DNA of 64,000 nucleotides from Bombyx mori (Eukaryota; Arthropoda; Insecta; Lepidoptera; Bombycidae): positions 7,274,001 to 7,338,000 of the forward strand of contig NC_085133.1 of assembly GCF_030269925.1 (NCBI RefSeq), given 5' to 3'. A program made the translations under genes and the position numbers. Position 1 is the first letter of the stretch. Each line of letters opens with the position of its first letter. The notes under the pieces are model-generated. The model had not been told where the DNA came from. It saw only the letters and a list, made by a program, of their open reading frames with translations, and did no database searches. Shown here one piece after another: positions 46,301-58,300 of this stretch.

Positions 46301-49300
46301 ATTCTTTAGCTCTTTTACTTTAAACCCTTTGTCGGTCACCGGTGCCCTACGCGGCGCACTGAAGTAATTATATTAGGTACTAAAGCGCCTGGTTGCCTAA
46401 CTTTGCCTTTGTTTATTTTTAATGTATGTCCTTACCGCGCGGACTCACAAGAGGTCCTACCACCAGTAAAAGTTCCTCCATAGACTATACCTAGTCAGGT
46501 CATAAATTCTGTCACATGTTTAATGTAAAATAATTGAAACAAGTTTATTCATTATGTTACCATTCATATACCAAAATGAACTTAACAAAACATAGATTCT
46601 TATGACACTAAAGTTTATTCAAAATGACCTCCGTGATTTTGAATACAGGCCTTCAATCTGCGCGGCCAGTCGTCTATCGCAGCACGAACGAGGTCCATGT
46701 CAATATCGGCGGCTGACTTAATCAAGGATGTCTTGAGTGACTCCAAATTGGGATGAGGCTTTGAGCACGCCTTTTCCTCCAAGTGTTGCCATATTTTGTA
46801 ATCTAACGGATTCAAATCTGGACTGGAGGAGGGCCAGTCTTCGTGCCGGATGAAGTCGATTTCACGCGCCGCCAGCCAGTCTTGTGTGCTCTTCGCTCTA
46901 TGAGCTGGTGCTGAATCTTGTTGGAATACCCAGTGCCTGTTATTGAACATGGTATGAGAAACAGGTTCCACAAGGTTCATCAGGACAGTATTTTGATACA
47001 CAACTGCATTCGTTTTTACACCTTTCTCACAAAAATGTACCTCTGTTAAGCCCCAATAAGAAACTCCCAACCATACCATGAGCGAGGATGGAAAATGACC
47101 TCGTTGGACACGCGGAATACGGTTGCTCGCTTCTTCACTACTGTGTGCGTACACCTTATCATTTTGTTTGTTGTAGCTCTCTTCTATGGTAAAAATTTTT
47201 TCATCCGAAAAAAGAATTTCCCGACATTTTTTTCCCGCGTACCGCTTCAACAAAGCGCGGCATCTCTTCAGTCTCAGGTCCATTAGACGTGCATTCAAAC
47301 GATGTCCTGTTTTTCTTCGATATGCCCGAAGCCCTAAGTCTTCATTTAACACCCTTTTCACTGTGGTTCTGCTTAACCCCATCTGCAGGGCCAACAGTTT
47401 CTGCTTACGTTTGGGATTTCTTTGAATTCGCGCCTTCACAGCTTTTATCACTGCTGGAGTCCTAACAGACCGAGGGCGACCACTTCTTGACCTGTCATCT
47501 ACACTAGAGTCTTCATTGTATCGTTTGATGGTACAATAAACGAATCTTTTGGTTATATTCAAATTTTTGAGTATGTTTAAAATTTGAATTGGCGCGTAAC
47601 CGCAACGATGCAACGCAATAACTGCAACACGGTCTTCTTTAAGCGTCCACTCCATATTTAAAAATGAGTAAAATTCTAAAAGTATACATTTTTATTTTCA
47701 TGAACAATTCGAAATTCGAATTCAATAAACTTTTTTGTGGCCAGCATTCTAAAAGAAAAGTTCTTACTGTGTGACAATACTTATGACCTGACTAGTTATA
47801 ACAATTAGACACGTACGGTTTGTACATATTCGTTGCTCGTGAATCGACCGTTGAGCTCTGAGCAGGTCAGCTTGAACACGCGGTTCAGGTAGTAGGCCGG
47901 CTTCTTGTTGCTGTACTCGATTTCGCGAAGCACCTGCGAATTGTATTAGGGTATGTTAAATACAAAGATTTCTTGGTCTTGAAAGGAAAGAACAATGGCA
48001 GGAATGTATGGGACAATTGTACCGTTATAAAGTTTCATGTTTTTTTTTCATATAGTTTTATTTATTTGATAGATAGTAAATATCATTGTCGAATATAATT
48101 TTAATTATCAGATTTGCAAACGAATATTTTAGGAACAGATATGAGTAGAAGGGTAATTTGATAATATCCTGAAAATCACCCCACGCTTTTTTACGATAAA
48201 ATCATTTTATATTACAATATTTTTAATTCAAATTTATTAAAATTTATTTTCAATTTTTTAGTTGGATTTTCTATAAAAGCGAATTTGTTAGTGTTTTTAA
48301 ACTAATATTTATTTACTGGGTATTTTGTATAAGCCGTGCCAATAAAGAAACGTATCTAAAATGGCGGCGGCGATCATGCGCTCTCACTCTAAACTTTGCT
48401 ATCTTTAGTCTCACACACGGCGCGACTGCGAAACAAAATATCAGTTCTGACTATCTTCTCGACGCGCTCTGTTTTCTCTCAAATTCTGTTGTTATTTGTT
48501 ATTATTATTATTTGTTATTAGGGCAAAAAGTAAAGTGAAGTAAATTCTCATTTGTTTTTTTTTATATTTTTTTACAATAAACAACTTTTTCTTTCTACCT
48601 TTCTTTTTATTTGCTGACCCTACCATCTGTCAGTGCAGGTACATATAGACGCCATTTTCGATTCGTTTCTTTATTGGCGCGGCTTATAACACGTTGTATA
48701 TACAATATGAGGTGAAGCGTGCGCCAGTGACCTTCTGGTAGTTGTGGACGGTGTCGGCGCCGGTGAGGATGACGCCGTCCCGAGTGACGGCCGCGCGGAT
48801 GTCGTACCGCAACGGCAGGTCTGCGGCCGCGCGCAGCGACAAAGCCTCGTGGTCCGGGTTCAGAGCCGGGTACACCGACACCACGCACGAGTCCAGCTTC
48901 TGATTCTCATCTAAACAACATTAATAACATTTTTAAAACGAAGTTCCTTATGGGACGATGCGGAGGGATACGCTAACCGGGGAAAAAACGTCCGTAACGT
49001 AAGATTTTTATTATTTACTAGCTGACCCGGCAGACTTCGTAGTGCCTCAATCGATAAATAAAAGACCTAAACTTATGTATAAAATAAACTTTAAACTGAT
49101 TGGACTTCCACGGTGAAGGAATAACATCCTGTAATAAAAATCGAACCCGCAAAATTATAATTTGCGTAATTACTGGTGATAGAACCTACTGTGAGTCCGC
49201 GCAGGTAGGTACCACCACTCCGTCTATTTCTGCCGTGAAGCAGTAATGCGTTTCGGTTTGAAGGGTGTGGCAGCCGTTGTAACTATACTGAGACCTTTGA

Positions 49301-52300
49301 TAGATATAGAATAGATGTGTAGATGTCTATGGACTCTGGTAACAACTTAAGACGAGGCGGGCTCGTAAGCTCGCCCACCCATCTAAGCGATAAAAAAGAT
49401 TAGATTTTTTGAGCTGCCTATTTCTGCCGTGAAGCAGTAATGCGTTTCGGTTTTTAGGGTGGGGCAGCCGTTGTAACTATACTGAGACCTTGGAACTTAT
49501 ATCTTCAGGTGGGTGGCGCATTTACATTGCAGATGTCTATGGGCTCCAGTAACCACTTAACACCAGTAGGCTGTGAGCTCGTCCACCTAACTAAGCAATA
49601 AAAAAAATCAATAAGGAGTCGTCTAGTATAATTTACCGGCCAGTGGATGAGCGGGAGCAGCTCGGACGGAGACGCCGAGGTCCGGGAACACGGTGAGTCC
49701 TGCGCGGAAGTGTGCGTAGTCGCGCGCCACGTCCGCACTGCCGTTCAGGAGGATGCTGGGCGTCTGCGGCGCCAGCACCATGATGTAAGACTCCGCCGGG
49801 CGGGCCTTGATGATGCGCCCGTTGTCGCAGCTAAGGGTTTCGTTGTAACACATTAATTAAAAGATACGCAACTTAAAACGACCCGTGAATCTGCGTGCAC
49901 TGCATTCTAGTAGTTCTAGCGGCCCGCGCGTGTGTATGCACTGCATCGTAATATCTTTTGTCCCCACTTGTATAAAAACGCGTGCTACCGCTGTATCCAG
50001 TCATTCAGAAGCCGCGTTAAACAGTCGAAGGAAAGGTCAGGTCCGTACTCTTTATGTAGGGTGCGGTGTGAGTTTGTTATTTAAAGATTATGTTGCTTAA
50101 AAATGTTTATTGTTAAAAGATTTAGTAAATCAATTGTTAATATTATGAATGCACCCAGGTGGCGCGGTTGTTGATCGTGCACTAACGATTTGTGGAAAGA
50201 AAGTTAACGGGTCACGCGAATTATGCTGACAAAGGTGTTCGGTAATATATCACCGAACACTTTAATAATTATCTATATACGAATGGTAACCATTCAAGTT
50301 AGTTATTATAACAAGTTAGTTATTATTGTTTGTTCATAACACAGGAGAAAATTCTAGCTTGGGGGCTATAAATGTAAGTTGAATCAATCGCGCAATTACT
50401 GCTTCACCCGTTGTTGTCAATTTGGTTACATATGCCCAGCTTCAAGATGCCGAAGCCTCAATTCAATATCTATTAACAGTTTTATCGACGAGTAAGTACA
50501 AACTGGTGATGCGAATGTGGCGGGCAGCCATCATAGAACACAAGATATTTGACAGATGCCTGAATCTCGCTTACAACATTTTCAAGATAAGCTTGTGTAT
50601 ATACAAGTTCTGAACAACAACATTCGGACCGTCGGTCTACCGAGCAATGTCAACCGCTCGATGGACATCATACCACATTCTAGTAGTTTGAGACGGGTAG
50701 GGACATATGAGGCCGTCAGCGCAAAAGTGGCCTAACTCACAATTCATATCCGTGCTTATGTATTGCAATTTATTTAAAACATAATAAATTTTGATGCAAA
50801 ATCGGCCTATCTTTACTTTCATCCATAGATAATAAATAGCCTTTGTAAACACCATTTTAGCGCGTTTTTATTTTTTTGTCTACGAAGTATTGTAAAGGTA
50901 AATATATATAAATAAAAAGGTAAATATATTATAGGTGGGTGGCGCATTTACATTGTAGATGTCTATGGGCTCCAGTAACCACTAAACACCAGGTGGGCTG
51001 TGAGCTCGTCCATCCATCTAAGCAATAAAAAAAAAATTCAAGCCTCATTAGCTCCATACTAACTATGGTAATCTTAGGCCACTTTTGCGCTGACGGCCTC
51101 ATATAGGGTATAGGGACCTTACTACCGAATTTTTAGTCTTGTAGAAGTCAAACTTATACGTAAGGCCCTGACATAATTGCACACAATTTCCGTACACGAG
51201 CGCGGATTACATACGTGATGGTGGTGGCCACGTGCACATTCCTCCTGCCCGGAGTGGGGAAGGCCCGCGCGTCTCCATACGCGACACGGCGCAGCAATGT
51301 CTCCACGTCCGCCACTCCGTCGCCCTCCACTGACACCGACTTCAGATCTGGAGGAAGACACAAGTCGTGCTCATGTCAACGGATATCACATGACGGACTG
51401 AGATGACACCCGTCAAGGCATAGCTAGGCTACCAGCGAATAGGTAGGGAAAATGTGACATCTTAACTCATACTACGTATTTAGAGTTGTTTTAACGCCGC
51501 ACCAAATAAAAAATTCATTAGATGTTCTCTGCTGTAATTATATTTATTTTTTATTTTTTATTGCCTAGGTGTGTGGACAAACTCACAGCCCACCTGGTGT
51601 TAAGTGGTTACTGGAACCGATAGACATTTAAAACGTTCTAAGGTCTCAGTATAGTTACAACGGCTGCCCCACCCTTCAAACCGAAACGCATTACTGCTTC
51701 ACGGCAGAAATAAATTAGTAATTGATGTAGAGTTAATTCTTATTAATTCCCTAGATATCCGGACGTGTTTATTCCATCGGTTACTAACAGGAGTATACCA
51801 TAAGATGATAGAGCCGTACACTTTGATACATAGAATAGAAACCTGAATTGTATTAAAACACATAATTGCTATACGGCAGAAATATTTTGCGGGCTAGATC
51901 GCTATGCACCCTTATCGTAAAATTCTGGGACTCCTCAACAGAGCAAAGGCCACAACATGTATTTTTAAAAGCACAACTTTGGTCTCCAGTAAAGTACTAC
52001 TCCCAACTCGGGATTAGGACTCTTAATCAATACCTCATTACATCCCATACATGAGCCATGTATATGTCGATAATTCCAACTCCACGAATCATTTGGATTA
52101 TCTAACTCTATGGAATGACAACGGTTTCTCTCTGTGATTTGTGTATTTCATGGTGATTGCTCTAAAAAGTCGTCCATGATGATCTTACTAAGCATGAGAT
52201 GATGGTTAAACAATAGGCAGTAGCTTGGTTGCTGGTGTTGTTGATGAGTGACAGTGTTACCAGGGCCAGATCGACTACCCTGCTGCATTAAAAGGGTGAG

Positions 52301-55300
52301 CTAGATGTTCGTATGCCTTTGACTGGTTTAAGCAATAATGCATTGATAGATGTGTGAGTAGTTGTTGATGTCAATGAGCATCAGTGCCTACTTACCAGGG
52401 CCAGATCGACTAACCCTGCTGCATTAAAAGGGAGAGCTTCATGTTCGTATGCCTTTGACGGGATTTAGCGATAATGTATTGATAGACTTGTGAGTAGTTA
52501 CATAGGTCCGGTGCCAGACTGAGTCCCTCCCGGCAGCGAGCCAGACAGGAGAGCGCGTGTGAGGGCTGTGCGGCGCCACGCAGCACGCCCAGCCCCGCCA
52601 GCCAGCCGCGAAGGTGGTGCTTCATATCCTTCTCGGTGCCTGCACGAAACACAACAACAGTCACCCAAAAAGTGAAGTCGTCTTGGCCTAAACGATAAGA
52701 CGTCCGGAGCATTCGTGTCGAGCGATGCACCTGTGTTTGAATCCCGCAGGCGGGTACAAATTTTTCTAATGAAATACGTAGTTAACAAATGTTCACGACT
52801 GACTTTCACGGTGAAGGAATAACATAGTGTAATAAAAAGTAATAAAAAGTACTATAGGCAGAAGCAGAGCAGTAAATAGGCAGAGCGGTGGTACCTACCC
52901 GTGCGGACTCACAAGAGGTCCTACCTACTTATCGAACTCACAGTCTATCTATGGTAGGAGGTTGCCAGAATCCATATCCATTGTTTTATTTATTACATTC
53001 TATAAAATAAAAAATAAAACGATGCGCGTGCAACTTGGTGCACGTGAATGAAGTGAAACTTCTTTTTTGATGTGCAGTATTGTGGTTTTATTCATTTTTC
53101 ATCCTTAAATCAGATTGCTCTTGTAATAGGGAATGCTGTGTATAAAAGATGCGACATCTTCAACATTTATATGTTTTAAATTATAGATAGAAAAATAATT
53201 ATATACATTTTTTTAAATACTTCACTAAAATATTGGACGCTACTGACGCTACAGGTATACTACGCGCGTGCGTTCGCGTGCCACGCATTCACTCTCACTC
53301 TGTCTCTTTCTATTCCATGGTAGCGTTAAACGTTTAACGCAAGATTGTTGGAAGTCGCATTAGAAGTTTCACTTCAACAATAGTTACGTACCTTGCCAAC
53401 AAGCGCCGACGACGAGGGTGGTGTTGACACCGTGCGCGGGGTGCAGGGGCCAGTCGTCAATAACTTCGGGCCCTTTACCGTCGAGCGAGCGGTAAGGTTC
53501 GCCGTCAATAAACAAGTCCACGTTGGGGAAGCGGATGTTCAGAGCGTAGTGATGCCATTCGTTGTCGCAAACCTGGTGAAATGATCGGCGAGGGATTTAT
53601 AATTGTCTTCTTCTACATTCGATTTTTTTCATCTCCTTCACTCTCTAAAATTATCGTACGATTACACAAAATTTTATCGAACGCGACTTGATTACGCGTG
53701 ACGTCATTTGGGGCCAAACAAACAACAAGCTAACTTAACAGATAGTACTGATCTTAAAATGATTGATTTAGTTAGCTACTTGAAATACAAATTATTAATA
53801 ATATTAAAACAGTATTTGGACATTTTAATTTAACTAAAAGTTAGCAGCGCACTTTGCTTAAAATGATATTAATATTAGTCAATATTACTATCTTGCCATG
53901 TTAAATGATTCTTTTTTATCTGTGTATGGATAAAATAAAATGTATTCTAAACTCAGTCACGCTCCACTGATACTATCGCTAGTTGTGACGAAAAATACCA
54001 ATTTGTTGGAAGAACTCGCGCGCTACGTGTCGTGCTATGTGCTAGTCTGATATGCGAAGTTTCATCAGAATCTGTGCAGTAGTTTTTGAGTGAAAGAATA
54101 ACAAACATCCATCCTCACAAATTTTCGCACTTATAATATAACTAGCTGTACCCGTCCGCTTCGCTGGGCATTTAAAATTAACATTATTATTTCTCACCCC
54201 CACAAAAATTCTCATCATTAATGCCCCCGCAACTGGTATAGGGAGTCCAACGCTCATATAAATATTAGCCTTTCTACATGGATACCAAGTTTCAAGTCAA
54301 TCGGATGCATGGTTCAGTAGTTATAACGGAACATCCGTAAAAACGACTGTAGATTTATATATTAGTATAGATAAGGATTTAAAATTGTGCCCACCTCGGG
54401 TATCTTCCACCTCCACTCGGCAGGACGGAATATGTTGAGGTCTCCCTCGCCGAAGTCCCGGCGCAAGAGCAGGATCAAACGGCAGTTACGGACGAACAAA
54501 GCGTAGTGGTGGCGATTCATTTCTGGAAGAAAAGAATTATAATAAGAAGATTACTTACGAGCACACGGGAACGAAGGATACCCTATATATAGGTTGGTTC
54601 CACAATCTGCCTCGACGACCTGTCGGTCGGGTGCCTGGGGTGGCGCCACAAGTCTGGTTGTAGTGTTGACCGCGGGAACCCTCCTACCTTGACCGAATTC
54701 TGACCCCGGGCGGAGTTTTTTAACGTTCTCGATAGCGTTAAAGCTAACTCATACAAAACTTCATACAATTTTTTGTATGAAGTTGGAACGTTTGCTTACG
54801 TTTGCCGCTAGGGGCGCTGTTCCAACTGCATACAAAATTGAGTTAACTTTTACGGTATCGAGAACGTTAAAAAACTCGCACTAATCACACTGACGTCGGT
54901 TGAGATATTGCAAAGGGGAATGGTTTTTTTTTATTGCCCTTGCAGGCAGACGAGCATACGGCCCACCTGATGGTGAAGCAATGCTAGGGGCAGAGCCAAG
55001 TCGATGCTTAACATTAAGTACTTTCCACAAGCCTGGTTTGAAGAAGGATATATCATGTTTGGTGGGTAGGTCCCTAAAAACGTCTTTGGGACCGCGTTCT
55101 GCTCCTAACATCTACAGACCGTGAAGCACCATTCCCCGAGTGCCCCTTAGGCGCGTATGAGTTTCAGCCCTTGCCAAAAAAAAAACAGATACCACAATAT
55201 GTTCCTAAAGCGAGGAAGTCGTGCTTTTGACTATATCTGAAGGTAAGTGATTCTGATACCCATTGATTCAAGTTGACCACGGCACCTTACAGATCTGGAA

Positions 55301-58300
55301 CTACAATGTATACTGACTGTGGTCGTCGGCAAGGCACAGAACGTGTTCCTTTCTGTGCTTGTCGCCGTCAGCGGGAGGGGCGTGACGCATCCACGTCGAG
55401 ATTGAGAAGCTGCTGGTCAGCGAGTGAGGCAACACCGACTCTGGAACTATGGCCGATGTTGTTTCGCCGTCGAATTCGAACATCTGCTCGCCGTCACGAC
55501 CTGACGAATTAAGCAAAATCTTTGTAGCTCTCTTTACGAAAATTATGCGGACGAAGGAGTATGAAATATCCCACACTTATAGAGAATATAGAGAAGGAGC
55601 GTAGAATGTTAATATATTTTAAAAATTATTCCTTAAAAATTTATTGAATCGATAAAAATAAAAATTACACACGCTACCGTATATTTCATACACACGCATG
55701 TATACTCTTTTATATAATGTCAAAGTTTTCTTATTGTTTAAAATCTGGTCAAATTGAGAATAGATTAATAGTGTTTGTCTTTAATATTATTTGTCTAAAA
55801 TGTAGTATTGGCGAAATCTGTGATTATATAGAAATATAAAACAGTCTTTGGCAATGGAAGCTTAATAAAGTTCAAACTTATAATTTCAATTAATTATAGT
55901 CTAATTTCGAGTACCGGGAGACCGCTAGTACAGTTGAATAAGCAATTTCGAAAAGGGCACATCTCTGAAAATGTAAAATGTTCAGGAAATGAAAAAAACT
56001 GATTATTTTCTAAAGCAGTGTAAAATTTAAAATATTAACTTTTGAGATATATTTTAGTTTTAATTAGCAATCGAAAATTACTGGAATTGTTATAAAACGG
56101 GTGTAGGTAAGCCTCAAAACTACATGTATATGAAAAAACGTATTTGACAAAATATGCGACATGTGCCCTTTTCGAAATTGCATATTCAGTTAAATACGGC
56201 GTTAAATCGAACGAGTGATCGGGTGGCGGTCGTAATTTACAATCCCACAGCTCTAGTATACTCAGTAAATTTTGATTTGAGACTAAATGACAGACTGTGG
56301 ATAATGTCGGTAGATATACATAAATATACCGAAGCTTTAGAATTGAAGTGGCTCTTTAGAGTTCAAGTGACTTAATCCAAAATTCTTGTTTTTGGGTAAA
56401 CACCAAAAGTGTATTTGAAGGATTGTAATATTTTATAATAATTTTAACGATTTTAATACTTTAAGGTATGGTCTTGATTTTAATGATTTTTGTCCTTTTA
56501 TAGACTAAAAGAGACTGTTTAATTTTATAAACTGACTAGCCGCACTCGCCCCCCGCTTCGCTGGGCATTTAAAATTAACTTTATTATTTATTGTCAATAT
56601 TAATTATTAGGGAGTCCAACGCCCATATAAATATAGCCTGTCCATTAAGTACATGTATTTTCTACATGGATACCAAGTTTCAAGTCAATCGGATGCATGG
56701 TTCAGTAGTTATAACGGAACATCGTAAAAATCACTGTAGATTTATATATTAGTATAGATGTTTATAAAATATTCCTACTGTTTATAAAATATTACTCTCT
56801 AATACTCACTTTCTTAAAATTCTTAATTTAGCCAATTCAATTTTAAAAGTGCGATATTGTATGTTTAATAAAATATTTAGGAACAATAAACATGTGTCAA
56901 ACAAACCTGAGTCGGGCTTCAATGATTTCGCCCATTCATTACCGGCTCCAGGACTCGGTAGCAGGTCAATTGTCTTCGGGTCGAGTCCTATACGAAAATA
57001 TATATTGTTTCAATAATTTTATAAGAAAATTTTATTGCTATCCTTTTCCCGGCGTGGGGGGTCGTCGCGTCCCCTCGGGGAAACCCCTCTGCCCGGGCTA
57101 AATCTCCCTGTCTATTGAGGCAGGGGTGATGAACTGCAGAATGATAAGTGGTGGGCTTGATTTTTTTATGGGTGGGACCAACTTCTTTCTTCTTTCTTCA
57201 TATCTTCTCTTCTCTTCTTCTTCTGTCTTCTGTGTTCCTTCTTCTCTTCGTTATGCAGGGGCGGCCGCTTCTCTCCACTATTTTTTTTATAATTTAGTCC
57301 TAACCAACTTAATCTATCTCAGCCTAACTTACATCTAAGTGACCCTTAAGGCGTAAGTAAGGCGCCTCCTTTTCCCGTGTCTCTCACCGCATATGGTACG
57401 CTGAGAATGCAGCGAATAAGTATCCCTGTCGCAGCCGCTGCCGACGCGCGAGGCCTGCAAGGAGACCGCAGCTTGGATCCTGGTGACTCCAGGGCAACGC
57501 TCGTCTGAAGAACAGGTCTCCAGACGTGCGGCGGGGAATAAGGCCAGTGGACCTGTTCCCGGCGCGTAATCTACACGTTCCGCCACTCCTAAAACATTAA
57601 GTTTTTTTTTTAAATAATCGCAAATATTTAGTTGAAACCTAATAGATTTTTGTTGGTGGTAGGACTTCTTGTGAGTCCGCGCGGGTAGGTACCACCGCCC
57701 TGCCTATTTCTGCCGTGAAGCAGTAATGCGTTTCGGTTTGAAGGATAGGGCAGCCGTTGTAACTATACTGACACCTTAGAACTTATATCTCAAGGTGGGT
57801 GGCGCGTTTACGTTGTAGATGTCCATGGGCTCCAGTACCCACTTAACACCAGGTGGCCTGTGAGCTTGTCCAGTCAAGTAAAATGAAGGTCATATGAGTG
57901 ACATGGATTTGACATTTTTATTTTAAGCTAACTTTATTTATACGCTTCCCCTACATCACGAGTCTTTTATAATGCTACCTCGTCGATATATCCTCAACTC
58001 AAAGAAGGTTAGAAAGATAGAAATATTTAAAAGTAAATTGAAAAAAGTGATGTTAAATTTTTTCGAGTTCCGTAAAGTACATCCCCCGATGTTCTGTCAC
58101 TCGTCATCTCGGCTGAGGAAAAGTTTCGAGTAAATCCAACTAGAGAAGATGCCACCACAAAGCAATGCGTTGTGACTTAAAGCTGAAATAGCTGTTATCC
58201 GACACAAGATATTTTTACTAGTACTCCTGATGCTGCTCATAACTCCAAACCACTCCTAGGACCCCGCGTATTCCCGTAAATGTACCACAGCTTGGGAATC

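Noticed and set aside
47095..47425. Plus-strand ORFs inside the mariner
   Set aside because: Antisense shadows of the transposase.
49647..49856. Plus-strand ORF over a GC-rich stretch
   Set aside because: It is the antisense shadow of calsyntenin exon 49637-49830.
53393..53584. Plus-strand ORF
   Set aside because: Antisense shadow of calsyntenin exon 53392-53572.
57040..57600. GC-rich block first read as a LINE fragment
   Set aside because: 57388-57588 matches calsyntenin in sequence, phase and splice sites. Only the part from 57040 to 57330 remains unexplained.
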